Positions 33,102-41,661 of a stretch of DNA of 64,000 nucleotides are shown in pieces. The DNA is from Haloarcula pellucida (lineage in GTDB: Archaea; Halobacteriota; Halobacteria; Halobacteriales; Haloarculaceae). The notes beneath the pieces are model-generated. The model was not told where the DNA came from, did no database searches, and saw nothing but the letters and a program-made list of their open reading frames with translations. The translations under genes and the position numbers were made by a program. How positions within the stretch are numbered: position 1 is the first letter of the stretch; each line of letters begins with the position of its first letter. The stretch is from contig NZ_BMOU01000002.1 in assembly GCF_014647235.1 (NCBI RefSeq), positions 417-64,416 on the forward strand, in the 5' to 3' direction.

Positions 33102-35183
33102 TCACCCGTCGACTGCGGCGTCCACTCGGTCGGCGCTCAGCGCCGAGAGCGGGACCACGTCGGCGGCCGTCTCGCTGGCGACGAGGTCTGTCAGTCCCGC
33201 GTGTCCGCCGTCACCGACGTCGACGACGAGAGTACGGTCGGCGACTGTCCCGAGCGCTCGCGCCGCCTCGCGGGTCTCACCGACCGGGCTCCCGTCGGCG
33301 GCGTTCGCCCGGCCGTCGGTGACGAGGACGACGACTGCCGCGTCCGGGTCCGCCCGGGCTATCACTTCGCCCGCAGTTCGCAGACCGGCCGGCAGCGGCG
33401 TCCGGTCGCCGGTCGGCAGGTCCTTGAGGTGCCGGGCCGCCCGCGTCACGCTGTCGGTGGGCGGCAACACCACGTCGGCGTCCTCGCCGGCGAAGGTGAC
33501 GAACGCCACTTCGTCGCGGGCCTGATACGCGCCTTTCAGCAACTCCAGCACGGTTCCCTTCGCGGCCCGCATCGCCGACCGCATCGACGCGCTCGCGTCG
33601 ACGGCGAACACGACCAGCGTCTCGGCGTCGCCCGCCCTGACAGACTGCCGTAGGTCACGGGACCCGACGCCGTCGGCGCCGCGTCTGGCGGCCGCCCGAA
33701 CCGAGGCCGCCGCGTCCACCTCGTCACCGGCACCGGCCCGCTCGGTCCGCACCGTCGCCCCGCGGTCAGTCCCGGTCGCACTCGCGCGGCCGCTGGCCGC
33801 GCCGCCGTCTGTGTCGACGGACGGGGCTGTCATCGTCGGGGCGTCGCTCTCTCCGATGTCCGCACGGGACTGCCCGGGGAGCAGCGGCGGGGCCGCCTCC
33901 TCGGTGTCCTCGTCGTCGCTCTCTGGGCCGTCGTCGCCTTCCCGTTCGTCGTCGTCGCGCTCACCGTCGCCGGCCTCGGCGGGCGCTGGCGACCCGTCCC
34001 GGTCGCTCTCGTCCGGGCCACCGCCGGCGTCGTCCTCGTGACTGTCGTCGTCCGCAGACGTGTCACCGGTCGACTCGTCCGTCCCGTCGCCCTCGTCGGC
34101 CTCGGCGTCGCCGTCGTCGCTTGCGCCGTCGCTCCTCCCCTCGTCCGTCTCGCTCTCTCCCTCCTCGCCCTCGAAGTGGTCGTCGAGCACGTCGTCGACG
34201 TCCGGCGGTTCCTCGAACGGCTCGGAGGTCAGGCGGTGCGGGAGCGCGAACTCGGCGGCCCGCTCCACGTCGGACTCCAGCACCGTGGTCCGTCCGTCGA
34301 GTGCGGCGAAGGCCCGTGCCGCCCGCGCCGTCGCGATGTCACCGCGGTGGCCGTCGAGTCGGGCGTCCCGGCAGAGTTCGGCTATCTGCTCGCGGAACTC
34401 CCGGGCGATGTCGACGTCACCGAGCAACTCGCGGGCCGTCAGCAGGCGTTCCCGAGCGGACTCGTCCTCGTCTGGGTCGTCCGGGTCGACCGTCTCGTCG
34501 CCCAGCGCACGGTCGATGATGGCTACCCGGTCGTCGACACCCTCGCAGGCCGTGACCTCGGTCTGGAGGGCGAAGCGGTCCCGGAGTTGGGGCCGCAACT
34601 CGCCCTCCTCGGGGTTCATCGTCCCGACGAGGGTGAACTCGGCGGGGTGGGTCACCGTCACGGCGTCGCGCTCGACGCGGTTGACGCCGCTCGCGGCCGC
34701 ATCCAGCAGGACGTCCACGAGGTGGTCGTCGAGCAGATTCACCTCGTCGACGTAGAGGACGCCGCGGTTGGCTCGCGCCAGCAGGCCGGCGTCGAACTCG
34801 TACTCGCCGCCCAGCGCGTCGGCCACCGAGAGCGTCCCGACCACGCGGTCCCGCGTCGCACCCAGCGGCAGCGTCACGAGCGGCACCGACCGCTCCTCGA
34901 CCGTCGGTTCGGCGCGCTCTCGACAGTCCGCACACTGCCGGGCGGCGTCGTCGGGCGGACAGCCGTACGGACAGTCGGCGACGGCGCGCTGGCTCGGCAG
35001 CAGGTCCGCCAGCGCCCGCACCGTCGTCGACTTCGCGGTGCCCTTCTCGCCGCGAATCAGCAACCCGTCGAGGCTGTCGTCGGCCGCGACCGCCAGCAGT
35101 CCGTCCTTGAGGTCGCGCTGGCCGACCACGCCGGAGAACGACGGCCCCTGCGAAGCTTTTTTGCCCGCACCGAATACAACCAT
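33102..35183 (-). CDS. chlID: ChlI-ChlD-type chelatase (AAA+/VWA fusion)
   Basis: A 693-residue protein. The N-terminal AAA+ ATPase of magnesium-chelatase type (about 1-340) has Walker A (IRGEKGTAKST) and Walker B (GVLYVDEVNLLDDHLVD). It carries a four-Cys insert near residues 70-85 (CPYGCPPDDAARQCADC), probably a zinc site. A long acidic Asp/Glu/Ser linker (about 340-440) leads to a C-terminal VWA domain with MIDAS DASASMRSA. Its promoter is divergent from cobN, which implies that ChlID is the ATPase partner of CobN, replacing CobS/CobT. The operator overlaps its first codons. Confidence 0.9.
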   Translation of the reverse strand: MVVFGAGKKASQGPSFSGVVGQRDLKDGLLAVAADDSLDGLLIRGEKGTAKSTTVRALADLLPSQRAVADCPYGCPPDDAARQCADCRERAEPTVEERSVPLVTLPLGATRDRVVGTLSVADALGGEYEFDAGLLARANRGVLYVDEVNLLDDHLVDVLLDAAASGVNRVERDAVTVTHPAEFTLVGTMNPEEGELRPQLRDRFALQTEVTACEGVDDRVAIIDRALGDETVDPDDPDEDESARERLLTARELLGDVDIAREFREQIAELCRDARLDGHRGDIATARAARAFAALDGRTTVLESDVERAAEFALPHRLTSEPFEEPPDVDDVLDDHFEGEEGESETDEGRSDGASDDGDAEADEGDGTDESTGDTSADDDSHEDDAGGGPDESDRDGSPAPAEAGDGERDDDEREGDDGPESDDEDTEEAAPPLLPGQSRADIGESDAPTMTAPSVDTDGGAASGRASATGTDRGATVRTERAGAGDEVDAAASVRAAARRGADGVGSRDLRQSVRAGDAETLVVFAVDASASMRSAMRAAKGTVLELLKGAYQARDEVAFVTFAGEDADVVLPPTDSVTRAARHLKDLPTGDRTPLPAGLRTAGEVIARADPDAAVVVLVTDGRANAADGSPVGETREAARALGTVADRTLVVDVGDGGHAGLTDLVASETAADVVPLSALSADRVDAAVDG

Positions 35184-35194
35184 ACTTGTATTAG
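35171..35194. promoter_or_regulatory. Candidate B12 operator in the chlID/cobN divergent promoter
   Basis: CGAATACAA (35171-35179), 6-bp spacer, TTGTATTAG (35186-35194): eight of nine arm positions pair. The right arm holds the TATA-like GTATTA, about 26 bp before the cobN ATG (35219). The left arm covers the start codon region of chlID (ATG at 35183), so binding could control both directions. Confidence 0.72.
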
Positions 35195-35218
35195 TGCAAA
35201 CGGGAGTTTAACAACCTT

Positions 35219-38200
35219 ATGCCACACATCGGACTCTACACCGCGACGGAGAACGAACTCGGGGCCGTCCAGCGCGCCGCCTCAGAGGTCGACGCCGACC
35301 TCACGGTGCGCTCGGAGAGCGACTTAGACGACGAACCGGCCGTCGAGTCGTTCCTCACAGAACTGGAGACGGCCGACGCCGTCGTCCTCTGGCTTCACGG
35401 CGCCGAGGACAGCATGCCGGGGTACGAACGCGCTGTCGAGCGACTGCGGGCGGCGGGCGTCCCGTTGGTCGTGAAGGCGACCGGCGACGCCTTCGCGTTC
35501 GAGGACACGTCCGTCCCCGACGATCACCGCGAGACGGTCTACGAGTACTTAGAGCGGGGCGGGGCGAGCAACGTCGCCAACTGCGCGCGCTACCTCGTCG
35601 CGCAGTACGGCGACGCCGACCCCGCCTACGACGACCCGGTCCATCTCCCGACGGAGGGGGTCTACCACCCGGACCACCCCGCCGCGGGGTTCGAGGACCT
35701 GTACGCCACCTTCGACCCCGAGAAACCGACCGTCGCCGTCTGGTTCTACGAGTCCCACTGGACCCACGAGAACACCCGCTACGTCGACGCGCAGGTGCGG
35801 GCCATCGAACGCGAGGGGGCGAACGCGCTCCCCGTCTTCTGTGAACCGGCGACCGACGCCGAGGGGCAGTGGAACGCCGAACAGGTGACCGAGGAGTGGT
35901 TGCTGGACGCCGACGGGAACCCGCGCGTGGACGCCGTCTGTTCGTCGTTCATGTTCTCGCTGTCGATGGACGAACGCGGGCGGAGCGCCGACGGGGAGGG
36001 CGACGGTGCCGAGGATGTGTTCCTCGACCGCCTGGGCGTCCCGGTCCTCCAGACGGTGACGACGATGCGCTCGCGCTCCCGGTACGATTCGAGCGACACC
36101 GGCGTGATGGGCTTCGAACTCGCCCTCTCCGTGGCCCTGCCGGAGTTCGACGGCAACGTGATTACCCACCCCATCTCCGGGAAGGAACGCACCGACGACG
36201 ACGCCGACATCGGAAGCGCCCCCAAACAGCACTTCCCCATCGACGACCGGGTCGACCACGTCGCCCGCCTCGTGGTCAACTGGGCCGACCTGCGCCACAC
36301 GCCAAACGGCGAGAAGAACGTGGCCGTCGTCCTCCACAACTACCCGCCCAGCGACGACGGCATCGGGACGGCCTTCGGCCTCGATTCGCCGGAGAGTACG
36401 GTGAATCTCTTAGACGAACTCGACGCGCGGGGGTACGATACCGGAGGGGAACTGCCCGACTCCGGCCAGTCGCTCGTCGAGCGCTTGACTGCTCAACTGA
36501 CGCTGGACGACCGCTGGGTCGCGCCCGAGGACGTCCGCGAGCTGAGTGTCGACACCGTCTCGCCCGACCAGTACGCCGAGTGGTTCGACGCCCTCGATTC
36601 GGGCTTCCGCGAGAACGTCACCGAGGAGTGGGGCGACCCGCCGGACCGCCCCTTCGCCATCCCCGGCGTCGAGTTCGGCAACGTCCTCGTCACCGTCCAG
36701 CCTCCGCGCGGGTTCGGGATGGACCCCTCGAAGGTGTACCACGACTCGGACCTCCAGCCACCCCACGACTACGTCGCGTTCTACCGCTGGCTCCGCAACG
36801 CCTACGAAGCCGACGCCGTCGTCCATCTGGGCACCCACGGCAGTCTGGAGTGGCTCCCCGGCAAGACCGTCGGGCTGGACGGCGAGAGCGCGCCCGACCA
36901 GCTCATCGACGACCTGCCGAACGTCTACCCCTACATCGTCAACAACCCCGGCGAGGGGACCCAGGCCAAGCGGCGCTCTTACGCCGCCATCGTCGACTAC
37001 CTCACGCCAGTGATGGCCAACGCCGGCACCTACGACGACCTCGCCGAACTGGAGGAACTGGCCGACCGCTACCGCGAGGCCGGCATGGAGGACGCCCGAA
37101 CGGACGACGGCGACCATCTCGCCGACCTGATTCGGGAGACGGTCGACGAACTGGACCTCGCCGTCGAACTCGGTATCGAGGGCGAGGCGCGCAGCGCCTC
37201 GGAACGGTCGAGCGGGGAGCGCAGCGACCCGCGAGACGAGGCGGGCACGACCCTCGCCGAGGGTGCCGTCGAGGGCGACGACCTCTCCATCGACGAACTG
37301 GTCGAGCGCGTCCACGAGTACCTCACCGACGTCAAGACGACCCAGATTCGGAAGGGCCTGCACACGATGGGCGAACCGCCCGCCGACGACCGCCTCGTCG
37401 ACTACCTCGTCGCGCTCACGCGACTGGAGAACCCCGGCGCGCCCTCTCTGCGCGAGAGTGTCGCGGGTGTGTTGGGCGTCGACTACGACAAACTCCGGAA
37501 CGCCCCCGGCGAGTACGACGAGGCGCTGGGGATGACCTACGCCGAGGCCGCCGACCACGTCCACGAGACGAGCAAGGACCTCGTCCGGACGCTGGCCGAC
37601 CACGACTTCGACGTGCCCGAGAGCGAACTCGACGACGGGGACAGCGAGGTCAACATGAACCTGCTCGTCGTCGACATCGACCCGCTCGGGGACGCACGCG
37701 CCCGGTCGGGCGCTCACGACGACCTGCGCGAGGTGCTTTCCTACGTCTGCGAGGAGGCCGCCCCGCGGGTCGCCGGCGCGGCCGACGAGATACCCCGAAC
37801 CGCAGATGCCCTCGAAGGCGAGTACGTCCCGCCGGGTGGCTCCGGCGCACCGACCCGCGGCGGCGTCGACCTGCTCCCGACGGCGCGGAACTTCTACACG
37901 CTTGACCCACGGAAGGTCCCAGCCAAATCCGCGTGGGAGGTCGGGAGCGAGGTCGCCGAGGGAGTCCTCGACAGACACGTCAGCGCGGCGCGAAGCGCCG
38001 CGGACCAGTCGAGCGGAGAGTCCGACGAACCGCGAGACGAGACCGACGAAGGCGACTACCCCGAAGAGATAGGCGTCGTCGTCTGGGGCACGCCGACGGT
38101 CCGCACCCGCGGGGAGACCATCGCACAGGTCCTCGCGCTGATGGGGGTCGAACCGGTCTGGTCCGACGCCGGCCGCGTCGAGGACGTCGACCCGATTCCG

Positions 38201-39193
38201 CTGGACGAACTCGGTCGGCCGCGAATCGACGTGACGACGCGGGTCTCCGGTCTGTTCCGTGACGCGTTCCCCGCCGCCGCGAGCGTCGTTCACGACGCCG
38301 TCGAGGCCGTCGTGGACCTCGACGAACCACCGGAGATGAACTACGTCAAGAAGCACGTCGAGGAAGAGACCGACGACCTCGTGGCCGACGGGATGGCCGA
38401 AGGCGACGCCCGCGACGCCGCGACGCACCGCGTGTTCACGACCCGACCCGGCGGCTACGGTGCCGGGACGAACAAGGCCGTCGACGAGGGCAACTGGGAG
38501 GACCGATCGGACCTCGCCGACGTGTACGTCCAGTGGGGCGGCTACGCGATGGGGTCGCGGGGCCGCGTCAGCGACGCCCACGACGCCTTCGAGCGCCGCC
38601 TCTCCTCCGTCGAGGCGACGGTCAAGATAGAGGACACCGCGGAACAGGACGAGTTCGACTCCTCTGATTGGTACGCCTTCCACGGCGGGTTCATCTCCGC
38701 CGTGACCGAGATAGCCGGCGAGGAACCAGATTCCTACGTGGGCGACTCGTCGGACCCAGATAACGTCGACGTCTACACGAACGAGGAGAAGGTCCGGAAG
38801 GCGATGCGCGCCCGCGTCCTCAACCCGTCGTGGCTCGACTCCATGGAGGAACACGACTACAAGGGTGCTGGCGACCTCTCGACGACGGTCGACGTGGTGT
38901 TGGGGTGGGACGCGACCACCGGCGTCGTCAGCGACACGCTCTGGGCGGACGTTGCCGAACGCTACGCCTTCGACGAGGACAGACAGGAGTGGCTCCGGGA
39001 CGTGAACCCGTGGGCGCTGGACTCGATTACGGACACCTTGCTGGAGGCCATTGACCGCGGCCTCTGGGACGCCGACGCCGAGACCGAGGAGCGGTTGCGC
39101 GACCTGCATCTCGACGTCGACGGTGACCTGGAGGCGCGTGCCGGGAGTGGTCCCGGCGGCGACCCCACGGAGGTGACGAGCGATGACGACTGA
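35219..39193 (+). CDS. cobN: Cobaltochelatase subunit CobN
   Basis: A 1324-residue CobN/BchH-type large chelatase subunit. Conserved blocks include VAVWFYESHWTHENTRYVDAQ, HLGTHGSLEWLPGK, QAKRRSYAAIVDYLTPVM, GYGAGTNKAVDEGNWEDRSDL and QWGGYAMGSRGRV. It inserts cobalt into the hydrogenobyrinate-type macrocycle with an AAA+/VWA partner, here ChlID encoded divergently. Two Ser/Arg/Asp-rich stretches (about residues 655-674 and 921-942) interrupt conserved sequence and lie on palindromic DNA. Its 3' end overlaps cbiC by 11 bases. The start at 35219 fits a leaderless transcript. Confidence 0.93.
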   Translation: MPHIGLYTATENELGAVQRAASEVDADLTVRSESDLDDEPAVESFLTELETADAVVLWLHGAEDSMPGYERAVERLRAAGVPLVVKATGDAFAFEDTSVPDDHRETVYEYLERGGASNVANCARYLVAQYGDADPAYDDPVHLPTEGVYHPDHPAAGFEDLYATFDPEKPTVAVWFYESHWTHENTRYVDAQVRAIEREGANALPVFCEPATDAEGQWNAEQVTEEWLLDADGNPRVDAVCSSFMFSLSMDERGRSADGEGDGAEDVFLDRLGVPVLQTVTTMRSRSRYDSSDTGVMGFELALSVALPEFDGNVITHPISGKERTDDDADIGSAPKQHFPIDDRVDHVARLVVNWADLRHTPNGEKNVAVVLHNYPPSDDGIGTAFGLDSPESTVNLLDELDARGYDTGGELPDSGQSLVERLTAQLTLDDRWVAPEDVRELSVDTVSPDQYAEWFDALDSGFRENVTEEWGDPPDRPFAIPGVEFGNVLVTVQPPRGFGMDPSKVYHDSDLQPPHDYVAFYRWLRNAYEADAVVHLGTHGSLEWLPGKTVGLDGESAPDQLIDDLPNVYPYIVNNPGEGTQAKRRSYAAIVDYLTPVMANAGTYDDLAELEELADRYREAGMEDARTDDGDHLADLIRETVDELDLAVELGIEGEARSASERSSGERSDPRDEAGTTLAEGAVEGDDLSIDELVERVHEYLTDVKTTQIRKGLHTMGEPPADDRLVDYLVALTRLENPGAPSLRESVAGVLGVDYDKLRNAPGEYDEALGMTYAEAADHVHETSKDLVRTLADHDFDVPESELDDGDSEVNMNLLVVDIDPLGDARARSGAHDDLREVLSYVCEEAAPRVAGAADEIPRTADALEGEYVPPGGSGAPTRGGVDLLPTARNFYTLDPRKVPAKSAWEVGSEVAEGVLDRHVSAARSAADQSSGESDEPRDETDEGDYPEEIGVVVWGTPTVRTRGETIAQVLALMGVEPVWSDAGRVEDVDPIPLDELGRPRIDVTTRVSGLFRDAFPAAASVVHDAVEAVVDLDEPPEMNYVKKHVEEETDDLVADGMAEGDARDAATHRVFTTRPGGYGAGTNKAVDEGNWEDRSDLADVYVQWGGYAMGSRGRVSDAHDAFERRLSSVEATVKIEDTAEQDEFDSSDWYAFHGGFISAVTEIAGEEPDSYVGDSSDPDNVDVYTNEEKVRKAMRARVLNPSWLDSMEEHDYKGAGDLSTTVDVVLGWDATTGVVSDTLWADVAERYAFDEDRQEWLRDVNPWALDSITDTLLEAIDRGLWDADAETEERLRDLHLDVDGDLEARAGSGPGGDPTEVTSDDD
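37184..37240 (+). repeat. In-frame palindromic insert 1 in cobN
   Basis: A perfect hairpin GAGGCGC-GCA-GCGCCTC (37184-37200) is followed by GCGGG (37212-37216) pairing with CCCGC (37228-37232) and the CGCGAGACGAG tail. It encodes EARSASERSSGERSDPRDEA-like residues in frame within a region of low conservation. Confidence 0.65.
37984..38045 (+). repeat. In-frame palindromic insert 2 in cobN
   Basis: An 8-bp perfect hairpin CGCGGCGC-GAA-GCGCCGCG (37984-38002), then CCGCGGACCAGTCGAGCGG (37998-38016, identical to 28143-28161) and the CCGCGAGACGAG tail (about 38030-38041). It encodes SAARSAADQSSGESDEPRDE in frame. Confidence 0.7.
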
Positions 39194-39920
39194 TAGCGCG
39201 AATCAGGAGGATTCGCGAGACGGAGGCGGCGAAGCCGCCGCCGACGACTTCGAGGACTACGCCGACCTCGGCGCGACTACGGAGAACGCGATGGACATCG
39301 CGGAGACGTCGATGGACCGCGTGCGCGAACTGGTCCCAGACGAGACGCTGGCCGACCGGATTCGACAGAAGTCGGTCCACGCGACCGGCGACCCCGAGTT
39401 CCAGCATCTGGTCCGGTTCACCGGCGTCGACGACGACGAACCGGTCAGGGCGGGCGCGCGTGCGGTCCTCGATACGGCCCCCGTCGTCACCGACATCACG
39501 ATGGTGAAAGCCGGTATCACCGGCCGAGGCCACGACTGTCCGGTCCGGAAGGCAATCGGTAACGGCGCCGACCTCGCGGCCGAGACGGGGATGACCCGGA
39601 CCGCCGCCTCGGTCCTCGAACTCGACAGGGAGGGCGTCTACGACGGATCTATTGCCGTCGTAGGTAACGCTCCGACGGCGGCGCTCGCACTCGCAGACTG
39701 CATCGAGGACGGGACCCGTCCCGCCGTCGTCGTCGCCACGCCGGTCGGATTCGTGAAGGCCGCTGAGAGCCGCAAACGCCTCCGCGAGGTCGCCGCCGAT
39801 CACGGCGTCCCGGCCATCACGAACGTCGGGCGTCGCGGCGGGTCCGGACTCGCGGCGGGACTCACGAACGAGTTGATTCACGTGGCTTCGGACGCTCGCG
39901 AGGGGGCGGTCGATCTGTGA
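39183..39920 (+). CDS. cbiC: Cobalt-precorrin-8 methylmutase
   Basis: A 245-residue protein. CbiC moves the C11 methyl to C12. The active-site segment KSVHATGDPEFQHL contains H66, the proton donor/acceptor in the family, and later motifs (ITDITMVKAGI, AIGNGADLAAETGMTRTAAS, AVVVATPVGFVKAAESRKRL, GRRGGSGLAAGLTNEL) are typical. An acidic/Gly leader (1-28) precedes the core. Its start overlaps cobN by 11 bases. A 68-bp duplication at its 3' end appears to have removed an original overlap with cbiE. Confidence 0.9.
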   Translation: MTTDSANQEDSRDGGGEAAADDFEDYADLGATTENAMDIAETSMDRVRELVPDETLADRIRQKSVHATGDPEFQHLVRFTGVDDDEPVRAGARAVLDTAPVVTDITMVKAGITGRGHDCPVRKAIGNGADLAAETGMTRTAASVLELDREGVYDGSIAVVGNAPTAALALADCIEDGTRPAVVVATPVGFVKAAESRKRLREVAADHGVPAITNVGRRGGSGLAAGLTNELIHVASDAREGAVDL

Positions 39921-39981
39921 CCGCTCCCTCGGGAAGAACGAGCGGGGAGGATGGACCCGCGAGCCGCGAGGGGGCGGTCGA
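39897..39981 (+). repeat. 17-bp direct repeat bounding a 68-bp duplication
   Basis: CGCGAGGGGGCGGTCGA occurs at 39897-39913 (end of cbiC) and 39965-39981 (just before cbiE). In the second copy the cbiC frame would run on to end in DLDG and stop at TGA inside the cbiE start (ATGGCTGA). The intervening 51 bp includes GAGCGGGGAG and CCCGCGAGC, similar to the palindromic inserts elsewhere. Confidence 0.7.
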
Positions 39982-39986
39982 CCTCG

Positions 39987-40745
39987 ATGGCTGACGACTA
40001 CGACCTCGATTCGGGACCGGACCCGGCGACCCTCGCGGCCGCGGCCCCTGAGGACCCCGACGCCGCCCGCCCGGTCTACGCTGTCGGCATCGGCCCGGGG
40101 AACCTCGACTACCTCACGCCGCGGGGCGAACGAGCCATCCGCGAGGCCGACGTGGTCGTCGGCTTCGAGACGGTCGTCGAGTTCGTCGCCGACCGCACCG
40201 ACGCCGACCTGCTGACCTGCGGGTATCGAGACGAGAGCGAGACGCTGGCGACGTTCGCCGAGCGGGTGGCGTCGGGCGAGCGCGGGGCGGCGGTCCTGAT
40301 GGGCGACCCGAACCACTCGGGCTATCAGTTCGTCGGGAAGGTCCAGCGCACCGTCGACGCGCCGGTCCGGGTCGTCCCCGGCATCTCCTCGCTGCAGGTC
40401 GCGGCGAGTCGCGCCCGGACGCCGATGGAAGACACGACGTTCGTCACGCTCCACAAGAGCGGCGACCTCTCGGCCGACCGCGAGCGACTCCGCCGCGCCG
40501 TCGGCGAGCGCCACCTGCTGGTGTTACCCCGTCCCTACGACGTGATGCCCGGCGACGCCGCCGCCGACCTCCTGGAGTCGGGCGCGGCCCCCGACCTCAC
40601 GGCCATCGTCTACGAGCGACTGACACACGACGACGAGGCCAGAACCGCGACGACACTCGCGGGTCTCGCCGACCACGCCGGCGGTGACGGCGCCGACGGG
40701 ACGCCCTTCTCCGACCTCTCGGTGCTCGTGGTCCGGCGGGACTGA
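39987..40745 (+). CDS. cbiE: Cobalt-precorrin-7 C5-methyltransferase
   Basis: A 252-residue tetrapyrrole methylase. The core begins VYAVGIGPGNLDYLTPRGERAIREADVVVGFETVVEF, with MGDPNHSGYQFVGKV, VVPGISSLQVAASRARTPMEDTTFVTLHKSGDL and a C-terminal TAIVYERLTHDDE; these features are characteristic of CbiE. ATG at 39987 is preferred over 39951 because the upstream 12 residues derive from the duplicated cbiC end. It converges with the second cbiX with no gap. Confidence 0.87.
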   Translation: MADDYDLDSGPDPATLAAAAPEDPDAARPVYAVGIGPGNLDYLTPRGERAIREADVVVGFETVVEFVADRTDADLLTCGYRDESETLATFAERVASGERGAAVLMGDPNHSGYQFVGKVQRTVDAPVRVVPGISSLQVAASRARTPMEDTTFVTLHKSGDLSADRERLRRAVGERHLLVLPRPYDVMPGDAAADLLESGAAPDLTAIVYERLTHDDEARTATTLAGLADHAGGDGADGTPFSDLSVLVVRRD

Positions 40746-41522
40746 CTACCGGCCCTCGCCGTCGGTCGCCATCGCGCGTGCCGTCGCGGTCAACGTCTCC
40801 TCGAAGGTCTGTGGCGTCGGACCCGTATCGAGGGCGCGTTCGGTCTCGACGGTCGAGACGATGGCTTCGGTGACGTGTTCGTGGTCGCCGAGCGGGGCAG
40901 CGTATGTCAGCCCACCACGGCCGAGCTGGAGCTTCTCCGGGATGTAGTCGGCTGTGGCGGGACACTCGCTGAGAAAGAGCGGCACCGCGACGGCGTGGTC
41001 GCCGGTGAGGTTGTAGCGGACACACTCTACCGCGGGGTTCTGCCGCAGGTAGCAGGGGACGACTTCGCCGAACGCGGACCGTCGACGGAGTCGCTCGGCG
41101 TGGTACTCCGTGACCTGTCGCTGGTACGGTCGCCTGCTCGACCCCGCCGCGACCAGTGCCACCGACGTTCCGGGGTCGGTCGGGGCGGCTGCTGCCGCCC
41201 GGGCTTCGATGGCGGCGGTCACGAGCGCGTTCCGACCGACGGGCTCACAGTACCGCACCGTCGCGTCGAGGTCGTCCAGCAGCGTCGGCACCGTCCGGAG
41301 CGTCGTGTGATCGTGTGCGACCGTCAGCGGCACCGCGACGACCCGGTCCGTGTCGAGGTCGGCGACGGCATCGGTCAGCGTCCGACGTGGCTCCTCGCCG
41401 TAGGTCAGCAACCGAACGTCGTCCACGAGGTCCCGGTCCCGGAGCCGCCGGGCGTGCGTCTCGAACGCGGTCGTCGCGCGGGCAGTCTCTCGACCGATGA
41501 GCAGGAGTGTTTCGTGAGGCAT
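40746..41522 (-). CDS. CbiX-type sirohydrochlorin cobaltochelatase, second copy
   Basis: A 258-residue protein starting MPHETLLLIGRETARATTAFETHARRL. It has a CbiX-like core with VVAVPLTVAHDHTTLRTVP (His residues for metal) and a second half with VALVAAGSSRRPYQRQV and HAVAVPLFLSECPATADYIP. It probably chelates Co(II) or another metal into sirohydrochlorin, and is distinct from the ferredoxin-fused copy at 29007. It has the best match to the candidate B12 operator 15 bp before its start, suggesting B12 or cobalt control. Confidence 0.78.
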   Translation of the reverse strand: MPHETLLLIGRETARATTAFETHARRLRDRDLVDDVRLLTYGEEPRRTLTDAVADLDTDRVVAVPLTVAHDHTTLRTVPTLLDDLDATVRYCEPVGRNALVTAAIEARAAAAAPTDPGTSVALVAAGSSRRPYQRQVTEYHAERLRRRSAFGEVVPCYLRQNPAVECVRYNLTGDHAVAVPLFLSECPATADYIPEKLQLGRGGLTYAAPLGDHEHVTEAIVSTVETERALDTGPTPQTFEETLTATARAMATDGEGR

Positions 41523-41536
41523 GGGTTCTCTGCGGA

Positions 41537-41560
41537 CTAAATCAAGTCAGATTGATTTAG
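41537..41560 (-). promoter_or_regulatory. Perfect candidate B12 operator before cbiX
   Basis: CTAAATCAA (41537-41545), spacer GTCAGA, TTGATTTAG (41552-41560): all nine arm positions pair. It ends 15 bp from the start codon (41522), with the CTAAATC element at about -26 to -32 acting as a possible TATA box. It has the same layout as the sites at 22683 and 35171. Confidence 0.75.
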
Positions 41561-41661
41561 CCAAACTATTGTTGCCTTGACGATGGAACGCGGGCACTAA
41601 TAGCTTGTGGTCACCTGCCTCGCGGCCCGACGCTTATTTCCCTCGCGGTGGTTACCCCGGT

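Noticed and set aside
36410-39109. 899-residue minus-strand frame opposite cobN
   Set aside because: It lies entirely within cobN and has shadow-type composition (Val/Asp/Gly/Arg runs); CobN motifs are unambiguous.
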